Origin: an uncultured Tateyamaria sp.
GTDB taxonomy: Bacteria > Pseudomonadota > Alphaproteobacteria > Rhodobacterales > Rhodobacteraceae
DNA length: 64,000 nucleotides
Reading direction: 5' to 3'
Assembly: GCA_905480645.1 (NCBI GenBank)
Contig: CAJQRC010000028.1
Location: 1 to 64,000 of the forward strand
A program made the position numbers and the translations under genes. The notes beneath the pieces were generated by a model, which saw only the letters and a program-made list of their open reading frames with translations, had not been told where the DNA came from and ran no database searches. Shown here in pieces: positions 49,229 to 57,923 of the stretch (its first letter is position 1; every line of letters begins with the position of its first letter).

Positions 49229-50307
49229 TATGCGGCTGCCTTTCTAATCCATTGGTCAACTGTAGTCGCTCCGATGATCAACACCCCAATTAATAAAAAA
49301 GTCCATTGCGGGTCGGCCCCATACATCCGTAGCCCCAATTCAAATACGCCGACAATAAGTGCCCCAAACAGTGCTCCAAGTATGGAGCCGCGTCCACCAA
49401 ATAGTGATATACCACCAATAACGACTGCCGTAATTGATTGTATGTTTCCTATAACACCTGTCGTTGCTGACGGAGAAACAGAACCAAACCTACCTATCAT
49501 TACCCATGCTGCAAAGCCACAAATTAGTCCGACAACGGCATACACAGAGATAATTGTTCCTTTAACGTTGACGCCTGCAAGTTCCGCGGCCTCTGGGTCA
49601 TCGCCAACTGCGTAGACGTGCCTGCCCCAAGCGGTATGGGTCAGTACATAGGTAAGTAGGGCAAATAATATCACCATGAAGATCACACCGAGAGTGAACG
49701 TTGCGCCGGCAAATTTCAAGGTATGTCCAAACATTTGCAACATTGGCGCTTGTGCTTCAATATCTTGAGATCGGATTGTTTCGTTCGCTGAATATATATA
49801 ATTTGCAGCAAGGACGATCTGCCACATCCCAAGCGTAACAATAAAAGGGGGTAGTTTTACCTTTGCCACAAGCCATCCACTGGCAGCTCCAATAGCTGTT
49901 CCAGCAACTAATCCAATAGGGATAGAAATAATGGCTGGAAATCCATAGCGAAAGGTAAATTGTCCCATAACTACAGAGCAAAGCACTGCGATTGCACCGA
50001 CACTTAAATCAATACCGGCTGTGAGGATTATAAGGCTTTGCGCGGCAGCGAGAACGCCAACGATCTGCACCTGCTGCAAAATTAATGTGAGTGCAAATGG
50101 GGAAAAAAACTTATTTCCTACCAAAATTGCGAAGACGCCCAATGACATAACCAATACGATTAATGGTACGAGTGCAGGGTTTTCATGCAATAAATGTTGC
50201 ACTTTATCCATGAAGCTGCGCTTGTTATTATCGAAATCTACAACATAATCAGCAGCTTCTGTCAGGTTGGATTCGTAATCCTGACTCTTTGGAGGTGTCT
50301 TTGACAT
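49228..50307 (-). CDS. frcC: Fructose ABC transporter permease
   Basis: A 359-residue permease of the ribose-type class, with about nine or ten hydrophobic segments. Conserved stretches are TAGIDLSVGAIAVL and YAVGDDPEAAELAGV. The start at 50307 (MSKTPPKS) has AGGA 9 nt upstream; a longer in-frame start at 50400 would lie in the intercistronic hairpin. The last base is shared with the frcA start (TAATG). Confidence 0.93.
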   Translation of the reverse strand: MSKTPPKSQDYESNLTEAADYVVDFDNNKRSFMDKVQHLLHENPALVPLIVLVMSLGVFAILVGNKFFSPFALTLILQQVQIVGVLAAAQSLIILTAGIDLSVGAIAVLCSVVMGQFTFRYGFPAIISIPIGLVAGTAIGAASGWLVAKVKLPPFIVTLGMWQIVLAANYIYSANETIRSQDIEAQAPMLQMFGHTLKFAGATFTLGVIFMVILFALLTYVLTHTAWGRHVYAVGDDPEAAELAGVNVKGTIISVYAVVGLICGFAAWVMIGRFGSVSPSATTGVIGNIQSITAVVIGGISLFGGRGSILGALFGALIVGVFELGLRMYGADPQWTFLLIGVLIIGATTVDQWIRKAAA

Positions 50308-50376
50308 GGACAGAGTTCCTAGACTGAGTAGGTGAAATAAATTTAGTTGTTTTGTGGTGATGAAATTTATTTGGGT

Positions 50377-50402
50377 GAATGGGCGGACGATGCCGCCCAT
50401 TC
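50377..50402 (-). terminator. Intercistronic stem-loop after frcB
   Basis: A perfect 10-bp stem GAATGGGCGG / CCGCCCATTC with a 6-nt loop lies about 20 bp past the frcB stop and 70 bp before frcC, without a T-tract. Like the xylF hairpin, it may give excess binding-protein mRNA over permease mRNA. Confidence 0.75.
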
Positions 50403-50421
50403 TTATTTCAACCTATCAGCG

Positions 50422-51441
50422 TTAGCCCCAGCAGCGTGATTTTCCTCTAGCTACTGAGATTGAATCCACGCCTTTGACTTCTTTGTCTGTGACCAGTGCA
50501 ACGCCTGTGTCAAAAAATGACTTACCAGGTGTGTTTTCTGGTTTTGTGCCATCCTTTGCCCATGCCGCAATTGCCTCGACGCCTAGTGAGGCCATCAATA
50601 GCGGATATTGCTGGCTAGTGGCACCGATTACGCCGGTTTCTACGTTTTTCACGCCTGGGCAACCGCCATCAACAGATACTATCAAGACGTCTTTCTCACG
50701 CCCAATCGATTTTAACGCTTCGTAGGCGCCAGCAGCAGCAGGTTCGTTGATTGTGTATACCACATTGATGCCAGGATCTATGGCTAGCAGGTTTTCCATA
50801 GCGCGACGGCCGCCTTCTTCATTGCCGGCAGTAACGTCATGACCGACAATCCGTGGGTCATCTTCATCACCCCATTTCCCTGGATCTTTGATGTCTATAC
50901 CAAATCCTGTCAGGAAGCCTTGATCACGTAGCACGCCGACGGATGGCTGGCTAATGGCAAGATCGAGCATGCCAATCTTAGCGTTTGCAGCATCTGCGCC
51001 AAGCTGGGCTGCAGCCCATTTACCACCGAGTTCGCCAGCGAGAAAATTATCAGTAGCAAAGGTTGCGTCTGCAGCATCAATGGGTTCGAGTGGGGTGTCT
51101 AAAGCAATGACCAGTAAACCGGCATCCCGTGCTTGTTTAACGGACGTAGTAATCGAAGATGTGTCGGACGCAGTTAACAGAATACCGTCGGCACCATCTG
51201 CAATACATGTTTCGATCGCCTGTACTTGGGTTTCGTGATCCCCATCAACTTTACCGGCATATGTTTTAAGTGTGATGTCGAGTTCTTTTGCTTTTTTTGT
51301 CGCGCCTTCTTTCATTTTTACAAAGAAAGGGTTTGTGTCTGTTTTTGTGATCAAGCAAGCAGAAATAGAGTGGCTGCCTGCTAAAGCCGCTCCTGCCATC
51401 GATGTGATGGCAAGTGTTGAGCTTAAAAGTAGTCTCTTCAT
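50422..51441 (-). CDS. frcB: Fructose ABC transporter, periplasmic binding protein
   Basis: A 339-residue binding protein of the ribose-type family. The signal peptide (core [18 protein letters not shown]) ends near residue 21. The mature part has [20 protein letters not shown], typical of Frc[25 protein letters not shown] lies in the ligand cleft region (quoted in part of the family's C-lobe: [17 protein letters not shown]). The start at 51441 has GGGAG 6 nt upstream. It is first in the frc operon and divergent from the broken ROK regulator. Confidence 0.93.
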   Translation of the reverse strand: MKRLLLSSTLAITSMAGAALAGSHSISACLITKTDTNPFFVKMKEGATKKAKELDITLKTYAGKVDGDHETQVQAIETCIADGADGILLTASDTSSITTSVKQARDAGLLVIALDTPLEPIDAADATFATDNFLAGELGGKWAAAQLGADAANAKIGMLDLAISQPSVGVLRDQGFLTGFGIDIKDPGKWGDEDDPRIVGHDVTAGNEEGGRRAMENLLAIDPGINVVYTINEPAAAGAYEALKSIGREKDVLIVSVDGGCPGVKNVETGVIGATSQQYPLLMASLGVEAIAAWAKDGTKPENTPGKSFFDTGVALVTDKEVKGVDSISVARGKSRCWG

Positions 51442-51538
51442 TGTTTTCTCCCAAAAGGTTATAGTTTGCAACGCGTAATAGCACGAAGACTAACTGAAGT
51501 AAAAAAGACCCGATTCTCCGTTGAAGTCAATTATCAAA

Positions 51539-51564
51539 CTAGCTTGATTAATTGATTAAGCTAG
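51539..51564. promoter_or_regulatory. Inverted repeat between frcB and frcR pseudogene, possible operator
   Basis: Arms CTAGCTT and AAGCTAG flank a 12-bp AT-rich spacer (GATTAATTGATT). It lies about 100 bp upstream of frcB and 30 bp upstream of the old regulator start, where a ROK operator is expected. It may be a relic of the lost repressor or now be bound by another ROK protein. Confidence 0.5.
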
Positions 51565-51594
51565 GCATGCTACTGCAATGACGGAGGTAATGAA

Positions 51595-52803
51595 ATGACA
51601 TTGAAACGCGCATGCAATTTGTCTGGTGGTATTAATTCAGACAGGTTTGCGCGCTTATAATGAGCGATTATTGATATCTGTTTTACATCGAAATGGTGCG
51701 ATGGCCGGAGTAGAGCTTGCCCGGAGGACCGGTCTTTCTTTACAAACAACGTCAGTGATTTTGCGAAAATTGGAACGGGATGGTTTTTTGCGGCGCTGTG
51801 ATCCACTGAAAGGATCTGGTAAAGTTGGTATACCTTCTGTGCCGTTTGATTTTGATCCTGATGGTGTTCTTTCATGGGGTCTTAAAATTGGGCGTCGTAG
51901 TGCTGATTTGTTAGTACTCGATTTGAAGGGGGGCGTCTGAAAACAACTGCGGCAGAAATACAATTATCCGATGCCTGATAATATTTTTAGTTTTTTGGTG
52001 GATGGATACGCGACCTTGAAAGCAGAATTTCCTGACAAAACTTGGGCCCGACTTTGTGGGTTGGTAATAGCGGCGCCCTTCGAGCTATGGAACTGGCATG
52101 AATTAGCTGGTGTACCCGCTTCAGATTTTGCCGCATGGCGCAGGGTAAGTTTTCAGGATGAGGCTGCGCAAATTACCAACCTACCGGTTGATGTCGTGAA
52201 TGATGCTACAGCTGCCTGTCGCGCTGAGCATGTATTTGGTCGCGGACGTAATTTTCGTGATTATGTATACTTTTTTTATTGGGGCATTTGTTGGGGGGAA
52301 TTGTGCTTGACTACTCAGTTTTTGAAGTTGACCAAAGAAATGCAGGTGCTTTTGGACCGCTTCCCGTTGCGGATATCACGGGAAAGTAAGGCCAGTTAAC
52401 AGACCTAGGTTCGCTTCGGGGGCTTGAGTTTCGTCTTGCGAAAAGTGGTCTTGACCCCCAACAATTATGGAAAAGGCCTCAAAATTGGTCTGATTTTGAT
52501 GAATACGTACAGCCTTGGTTAGAACAAACTGCAGGCGCACTGGCTTACGCCAGTATTTCGTCGTGCTCTGTTATTGATTTTGAAGCAGTAATTATTGATG
52601 GGGCTATGCCGTGTTCTTTGCGAGAAAAATTAGTTGACATGATCCGCTTGCGCTTGGGCAACCAAGATACACGTGGTTTAGTCGGTCCCAATATTGTGGA
52701 AGGAACGGTGGGTGATAGAGCGCGGAAAATAGGCGCGGCAGTAGGGCCAATCGTAAGCCAGTTTCTTTTGGATCGAACATCCTCACTTTTTGACCAGCAT
52801 TAA
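51595..52803 (+). pseudogene. Degenerate ROK-family regulator of the fructose operon (frcR)
   Basis: A strong start (GGAGG at 51583-51587, ATG at 51595) opens the expected ROK N-terminus MTLKRACNLSGG. The frame is then broken by an extra T near 51637. It continues as a normal helix-turn-helix (VELARRTGLSLQTTSVILRK) in the next frame to a TGA at 51938-51940. After this stop the same frame resumes the ROK domain (NYPMPDNIFSFLVDG, VDVVNDATAACRAEHVFGRG). Extra bases in the T7 run (52271-52277) and the G6 run (52293-52298) shift it twice more. An in-frame TAA at 52387-52389 follows, and the last frame ends at 52803 (GAAVGPIVSQFLLDR). Three indels plus two stops show decay, unless the assembly is poor. 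Confidence 0.9.
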
Positions 52804-52867
52804 TAGAGAAAAATCCTAATAAGGATACCTTATTATGAGGTTGATAAGAGCGGATGTTCGATCCAAA
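52767..52867. repeat. 16-bp perfect inverted repeat around frcR 3' end, with inner palindrome
   Basis: TTTGGATCGAACATCC (52767-52782, inside the pseudogene end) recurs inverted at 52852-52867. Between them lies an 8-bp palindrome, TAATAAGG / CCTTATTA, at 52817-52835. The outer pair looks like an inverted duplication, for example by template switching, rather than a terminator (no T-tract). It lies between convergent genes. Confidence 0.7.
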
Positions 52868-52900
52868 CTAGACGTGAGGTGAGCTTGTGTTATAAGTCCG

Positions 52901-53722
52901 CTAAGACATCTTCTGGATTGTTAAAATATTAAACGGAATAGATATCCCATTTTTATCAAACGTCTCTTTGATTTTCTTAATCATGTCATACCTAACACCA
53001 CCATAATCAGATACATTACACCAAAGCCGGGCCGTCAAGTCGACTGAACTGTCTCCAAGATTTGTCACACGCACCCATGGTTCAGGATCCTTAAGGATAC
53101 GGTTGTCCTGACTGGCTAAATCGAGAATGATCTTCATTGCGAGATCGGCACTGTTGCTATAATCGATACCGATTACTAAGTCACATCTGCGAGTATCATG
53201 GGCGGAATAATTAGTGATGACTGTACCCCAAGCTTGTCCGTTGGGTATGACAACTTTTAAGTTTTGAGTGGTAGCCAGCTCTGTAAAAAATAGATTTATC
53301 TCGTTCACCGTCCCAGATGTACCCTGGATGGTAACAAACTGCCCCAACTTATAAGGCCTAAACAGAATTAACATGAAACCTGCTGCAAGATTACTAAGTG
53401 TCCCCTGCAGTGCCAATCCTATTGCCAGAGTAGTTGCGCCAAGCATTGCTACAAGGCTGGTAGTTTTGACACCAAACAGGCCTAATACTGTTATTAGGAC
53501 GACGGCAAGTATCACCCACTTGACGATATTAGCAACAAAGTAACCCAATGTATCGTCAATATGTGGGGCGGCGCTGACCCGACGACGGATGATTCTACTG
53601 CTTGTACCTGCAATAATCCATCCACCAATCAAAACGATAACAGCTTTAAAAAAGTGTATAAAAATTTCTTGAAAATGCCCAGCGAATAACTCGCTGTAGT
53701 GCCTGATTAGAGTATCGTCCAT
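52901..53722 (-). CDS. Small-conductance mechanosensitive channel (MscS family)
   Basis: A 273-residue inner-membrane channel protecting against osmotic downshock. Three membrane segments are visible at about residues 24-44, 60-82 and 88-118. The pore helix has TTLAIGLALQGTLSNLAAG, with the Gly/Ala packing pattern of MscS TM3. A beta domain (FVTIQGTSGTVNEINLF) and a C-terminal alpha/beta domain follow. Length matches E. coli MscS. No operon partner. Confidence 0.93.
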   Translation of the reverse strand: MDDTLIRHYSELFAGHFQEIFIHFFKAVIVLIGGWIIAGTSSRIIRRRVSAAPHIDDTLGYFVANIVKWVILAVVLITVLGLFGVKTTSLVAMLGATTLAIGLALQGTLSNLAAGFMLILFRPYKLGQFVTIQGTSGTVNEINLFFTELATTQNLKVVIPNGQAWGTVITNYSAHDTRRCDLVIGIDYSNSADLAMKIILDLASQDNRILKDPEPWVRVTNLGDSSVDLTARLWCNVSDYGGVRYDMIKKIKETFDKNGISIPFNILTIQKMS

Positions 53723-53929
53723 TTATAAATTCTCTTATTTTTTATATATAAATATTTTACTTTAAAGCCTAAGTCTGAGCCAGTCTATTTTTTAAATTTC
53801 AAAAATTCAGATAATAATTCAGTTGTAATTGTCACGTCAATTCTACCTGAATAAAACAATATCATCTGATTTCGTTGAAATAATTTTATTGATAAATTCT
53901 GCGACGGCTTTGTCCTCATTAATTTGCTT

Positions 53930-55054
53930 TTAAACGCTGAGGCAGGGCTGCATCCATTGCTCAGGGTTTACAGATTGACCTGTTCGAGCACTTTGTTGTG
54001 CAGCAAGTCCTATAGCTACAGCCGCCCATCCATCTGACAGGCTCACCTCCACTTTGTTAGTGTCTCCACGAACTAATGCAGCGAACTTTTGGTGCTGATA
54101 AAATGTTGCCCCATTATGATCACCTGCTTCCAATAATTTAGAATCTACCACAACTTTTCGAATTTCTGGCCCCTTTGGATTGCGTGGGCTTGTGACCAAT
54201 TTTGCCACAGGAGGTGTGCCAAGATGTTCAGGCCAAAACCGGCCTGGACCCGGGACATAGGCCTCGACTTTACCGCATGGTCCCACTGCAGATAATTCTT
54301 CTTGATATGTGCTGCCTTCTGCAAACATGCATAATTCTAACATCCCGCGTGCGCCATTATCAAAGTCTACTATAACATAACCATTATCGATAATATCTGG
54401 AGTTTCACCCGCGTAAGTTTCGCTCAGATGATTAACATCCTGGGAGGCGCTGGCCATTACTCGGACTGGCTCAGCATTCAATACAAACCGCATTAAATCA
54501 AAGAAATGACAACATTTCTCAACAAAGGTTCCCCCTGTAAAACGGTTAAAACGGTTCCAATCCCCCACTTTTTTTAAAAATGGAAATCTGTGTTCTCGAA
54601 TCGAAATCATTTTTATTCCACCTGTTGTTTTGTTGGCCTTTTCGAGGAAGTGGGAGATGACAGGCATGTAGCGATATTCCATTGCGACCCAAATAGGCGA
54701 AGGATAATTTCTACGAATTTCTGTGAGATGAGTAGTATTTTCTGGGCAAGTAAACAGTGGTTTCTCCACCATTAATGGAAGTGGCCGGGTTTCCATGATA
54801 GCCATTATTTGCTCAACATGGCGGAAATTGGGACTGATGATGAGCAGACAATCAAGATTTGGCTCTGCCAATAAAGCTTTGATAGTATCAGCTCTTTTTG
54901 CAGTTGGTGTAATTGCCTGTGCAAGACTTGCCATTTTTGGATCAGGGTCAAAAAAAATGGTGACACTGGCATTCGGCAACAAGGAAATATTACGCATGTG
55001 CTCTTGTCCCATCATGCCACATCCAATCAGGCCATAGTTAACGTGTTTTGCCAT
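53930..55054 (-). CDS. Gfo/Idh/MocA-family oxidoreductase, candidate NAD-dependent sulfoquinovosidase
   Basis: A 374-residue NAD(P)-dependent oxidoreductase. The Rossmann motif GCGMMG is at residues 11-16, the family EKP motif at 97-99 and a FTGGTFVEKCCHFFDLMR segment at about 172-189 supplies Lys180 and His183. The start at 55054 has GGGAGG 6 nt upstream; an earlier in-frame start lies in the GntR gene. It follows the GntR regulator by 11 nt. Members of this superfamily forming GH188 act as NAD-dependent sulfoquinovosidases. The neighbouring monooxygenase set makes that role attractive, but it is inference; sugar or inositol dehydrogenase is the alternative. Confidence 0.88.
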   Translation of the reverse strand: MAKHVNYGLIGCGMMGQEHMRNISLLPNASVTIFFDPDPKMASLAQAITPTAKRADTIKALLAEPNLDCLLIISPNFRHVEQIMAIMETRPLPLMVEKPLFTCPENTTHLTEIRRNYPSPIWVAMEYRYMPVISHFLEKANKTTGGIKMISIREHRFPFLKKVGDWNRFNRFTGGTFVEKCCHFFDLMRFVLNAEPVRVMASASQDVNHLSETYAGETPDIIDNGYVIVDFDNGARGMLELCMFAEGSTYQEELSAVGPCGKVEAYVPGPGRFWPEHLGTPPVAKLVTSPRNPKGPEIRKVVVDSKLLEAGDHNGATFYQHQKFAALVRGDTNKVEVSLSDGWAAVAIGLAAQQSARTGQSVNPEQWMQPCLSV

Positions 55055-55065
55055 GTGGAACCTCC

Positions 55066-55776
55066 CTACTTCAGCCGTTGCACATAAACAGCACGCTTGT
55101 GATCGAACCACGTGCGTGAAAATTCAATTGGGATGACTGAAGGCCCCCAACTAAGGCGTTCAATGTAACCAACAGTCTTTCCCGGAGCCTCTGGGAACGT
55201 CTTTGGGGCCCACTCAGGGATTTGCCCAAGACCTACACGGTCCTCAGCGCGCTGAATCCATATTCCAAGATCTTCGCGGTAGGTGACATATAACGATTCA
55301 GATATTTTGTTTTTTGATATAACTCCTGCATTTGCGTCTAACCAAATTTCTTCCAAGCCTACAATTGTTTTATTAAGGGAGCGAACTCGGCGAATTCGGG
55401 TGCCCTTGTCAGATGTTCCAAATGCTAAAAAATTTTGTGGTTTGGTAAGTATTCTAATATCGAGGACCTCTGCGTGAGGTAATCCGCCTCCCTCTAACAA
55501 TTCCAGACGAAACATAGCATAAATAGTGCCTGTATCACCGTCGGTACGAATATAGTTTCCAGAACCTTGAACACTTTCAATCAGGCCTTTTATGGCCATA
55601 TTCTTTAATGCCTTGCGCAATGTCCCGACTGATACTTTGAATTTAGATGCCATATCTCTTTCAGGCGGCAATCGTTCACCGTTGATGAGCCTTCCAGCGA
55701 CTATATCTCGCGTCAATAGTTCAGCGATCTGTACATAGATTGGCAAAGACTGGTGAGATTGATGTGACGAGGGCAT
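55066..55776 (-). CDS. GntR-family regulator with UTRA domain
   Basis: A 236-residue HutC-type regulator. The winged helix covers about residues 10-75 (RLPPERDMASKFKVSVGTLR). The ligand-binding UTRA domain follows to the end. It is divergent from the LLM monooxygenase across 100 bp that contains an ATTATTG / CAATAAT palindrome, and co-directional with the oxidoreductase. It probably senses a sugar or sugar derivative and controls both transcripts. Confidence 0.9.
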   Translation of the reverse strand: MPSSHQSHQSLPIYVQIAELLTRDIVAGRLINGERLPPERDMASKFKVSVGTLRKALKNMAIKGLIESVQGSGNYIRTDGDTGTIYAMFRLELLEGGGLPHAEVLDIRILTKPQNFLAFGTSDKGTRIRRVRSLNKTIVGLEEIWLDANAGVISKNKISESLYVTYREDLGIWIQRAEDRVGLGQIPEWAPKTFPEAPGKTVGYIERLSWGPSVIPIEFSRTWFDHKRAVYVQRLK

Positions 55777-55812
55777 GCGAATTTAAAAATTTTCATAATT
55801 GCAAATTGATAC

Positions 55813-55831
55813 ATTATTGATTTACAATAAT
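55813..55831. promoter_or_regulatory. Putative GntR operator between divergent transcripts
   Basis: Arms ATTATTG and CAATAAT flank the 5-bp spacer ATTTA, 37 bp upstream of the regulator start and 48 bp upstream of the monooxygenase start. A GATAC repeat flanks it on both sides. Position and symmetry suggest the binding site of the UTRA regulator. Confidence 0.5.
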
Positions 55832-55878
55832 CACAGTGATACGCAAGAGCAAGTTAATCGCTTTCAAAGGTTTTGAAT

Positions 55879-57033
55879 ATGACAGTTGTCCCTATTACTT
55901 CAGATGGCCTTGATGCTATTGAGGTATCATGGTTTTCTGCACTTTGCTCAGATGACTATGAGTTTTTAGGTGTACCAGATGGCGCTCTGCGCTCAAGCTG
56001 GATGCATTGCTCTGAAATCGTGAAAGAAGCTGAAGTGCAAGGGTTTCGAAATATTCTTTGCCCATCATCTTATCAAGTTGGGCAAGATACATTATCGTTT
56101 GTTGCTGGTTGTGCACCTATTACGAACAAAATTAATATGTTGGCTGCAGTTCGCTGTGGTGAAATGCAGCCTATCATGCTGGCTCGAACAATTGCGACAC
56201 TTGATCATATGTTAGAAGGGCGCTTGACGTTAAATGTTATTTCATCTGATTTTCCAGGAGAGGTTGCTGACAGCGAACTACGGTATCAGCGTTCACGCGA
56301 AGTAGTTGAGATACTCAAGCAGGCTTGGACGCAGGAAGAGATTAACTATCATGGCCAGATCTACAATTTTGATAATGTCTCGACAGATCCAGCAAGGCCC
56401 TATCAGTCTGGTGGTCCTTTGCTTTATTTTGGTGGTTACTCACGTCCAGCTTTAGAACTTTGTGGGCAACATTGTGACGTTTACCTAATGTGGCCAGAGC
56501 CGATAGAAAACCTCAAAAAAAGAATGCATGCCGTAAACAAGGTAGCCGAGAAGTATAAACGTACAATAGATTACGGTTTGCGAGTGCATACAATTGTCCG
56601 AGATACTGAAGTTGAGGCACGTGAATATGCAGACTATATCGTATCCAAGTTGGATGATGAACATGGCCAGATGATCCGCAATAGAGCTCACGACTCTATT
56701 TCTTTGGGGGTGGTGCACCAATCTAAAACGCGTGAAGAGGCAGATAAGTTTGGTTATGTCGAACCGAACCTCTGGACAGGAATTGGTCGAGCAAGATCTG
56801 GTTGTGGGGCGGCTTTGGTTGGTTCAGCCGATCAGGTTCTCAGTAAGATTGAAGAATATCGCAAGATGGGAATTCGCGCTTTTATTTTCTCTGGTTACCC
56901 TCACATTGACGAAGCTAAGCATTTTGGAAGTAAAGTTATGCCCTATTTGAAAACCTGCTCGTTTCCAAATGCTTATGGGCGGGTACCCACAAGTGCACCA
57001 GAAACCCCCCTCGCTGTGGGAGTGCGAAGCTAA
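55879..57033 (+). CDS. LLM-class flavin-dependent monooxygenase (SsuD/SmoC type)
   Basis: A 384-residue luciferase-like (LLM) monooxygenase that uses reduced FMN and oxygen. Segments such as EVSWFSALCSDDYEFLGVPD, LRSSWMHC, RCGEMQPIMLARTIATLDHM and the C-terminal IFSGYPHIDEAKHFG are typical of alkanesulfonate monooxygenases (SsuD) and their sulfoquinovose-specific relative SmoC. The ATG at 55879 has AAAGG 8 nt upstream, better than a TTG at 55873. Its stop shares a base with the aldo/keto reductase start (TAATG). It would cleave a C-S bond releasing sulfite, if the substrate is a sulfonate; the substrate is inferred from context. Confidence 0.88.
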   Translation: MTVVPITSDGLDAIEVSWFSALCSDDYEFLGVPDGALRSSWMHCSEIVKEAEVQGFRNILCPSSYQVGQDTLSFVAGCAPITNKINMLAAVRCGEMQPIMLARTIATLDHMLEGRLTLNVISSDFPGEVADSELRYQRSREVVEILKQAWTQEEINYHGQIYNFDNVSTDPARPYQSGGPLLYFGGYSRPALELCGQHCDVYLMWPEPIENLKKRMHAVNKVAEKYKRTIDYGLRVHTIVRDTEVEAREYADYIVSKLDDEHGQMIRNRAHDSISLGVVHQSKTREEADKFGYVEPNLWTGIGRARSGCGAALVGSADQVLSKIEEYRKMGIRAFIFSGYPHIDEAKHFGSKVMPYLKTCSFPNAYGRVPTSAPETPLAVGVRS

Positions 57034-57923
57034 TGGATCGTGTTCAAATTTCTGATGATCTAAACTTTTCGCGTCTTGTCTATGGCATGTGGCGGATAGG
57101 CGATGATACCAATACTTCGGTTGGTTATGTAAAAGCGAAAATCCATGCATGTCTAGATCAGGGGATCACTACGTTTGATCAGGCAGATATTTATGGTGGA
57201 TATAACGCAGAGTCATTACTCGGCGAGATACTAAAGGCAGATCATGGTCTGATAGGGAAAATGGAAATCGTCACTAAATGTGATATTGTTGCACCCGTGG
57301 GCCGCTATGCAGATGCTCCAATTAAATATTATGATACCAGCCGAGCTCACATTGAAAAATCAGTTGAAAATTCTCTGCGAGATATGGCAATTGAGCAGAT
57401 TGACTTATTGCTTATACATAGACCCGATCCTTTTATGGATCACTATGAAACTGGTGCAGTTCTGGACGATCTTGTTGCTTCTGGGAAAGTGCGTGGTGTT
57501 GGGGTTTCAAATTTCCGACCATGGGATTGGAAGCTGTTGCAGTCAGGTATGAAATCTCAACTTTTGACTAATCAAATAGAGATAAGCCTTGCTGAGATTA
57601 CACCTTTCACCAATGGAGATATTACCTTTCATCAGCAGCACAACCAAAGACCAATGGCATGGTCACCTTTAGGTGGTGGAAATTTAATTTTAGGTGATAG
57701 TAACTTGCATAAATTGATGGATGAAATAGCTGGAGCTTACAATGTAGATCGCGCTGCTGTTGCGGTTGCATTTTTGCTTGCACATCCTGCTGGAATTTTA
57801 CCGATTTTAGGTACCAATAATTTAGAGCGGATCAAAAAAATTAATGATGCTAATCGGGTGGAAATCGATCGTGTTATTTGGTTTCGATTGTACGAAGCAG
57901 CGCTGGGGCATGAAGTGGCTTAA
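57033..57923 (+). CDS. Aldo/keto reductase (SmoB-like candidate)
   Basis: A 296-residue NAD(P)H-dependent (alpha/beta)8 aldo/keto reductase of the YdhF-like type. The catalytic tetrad is visible as Asp49, Tyr54 (DQADIYGGY), Lys82 (VTKCD) and His129 (LLLIHRPDP). It overlaps the monooxygenase and flavin reductase genes by one base each. In the sulfo-SMO pathway the matching enzyme SmoB reduces the 6-oxo-glucose made by the monooxygenase to glucose; this role is inference. Confidence 0.88.
   Translation: MDRVQISDDLNFSRLVYGMWRIGDDTNTSVGYVKAKIHACLDQGITTFDQADIYGGYNAESLLGEILKADHGLIGKMEIVTKCDIVAPVGRYADAPIKYYDTSRAHIEKSVENSLRDMAIEQIDLLLIHRPDPFMDHYETGAVLDDLVASGKVRGVGVSNFRPWDWKLLQSGMKSQLLTNQIEISLAEITPFTNGDITFHQQHNQRPMAWSPLGGGNLILGDSNLHKLMDEIAGAYNVDRAAVAVAFLLAHPAGILPILGTNNLERIKKINDANRVEIDRVIWFRLYEAALGHEVA

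Noticed and set aside
51595-52803. Three separate small genes in place of one regulator
   Set aside because: The pieces read in order as one ROK protein with helix-turn-helix and sugar-binding segments; separate genes would lack starts and ribosome-binding sites.
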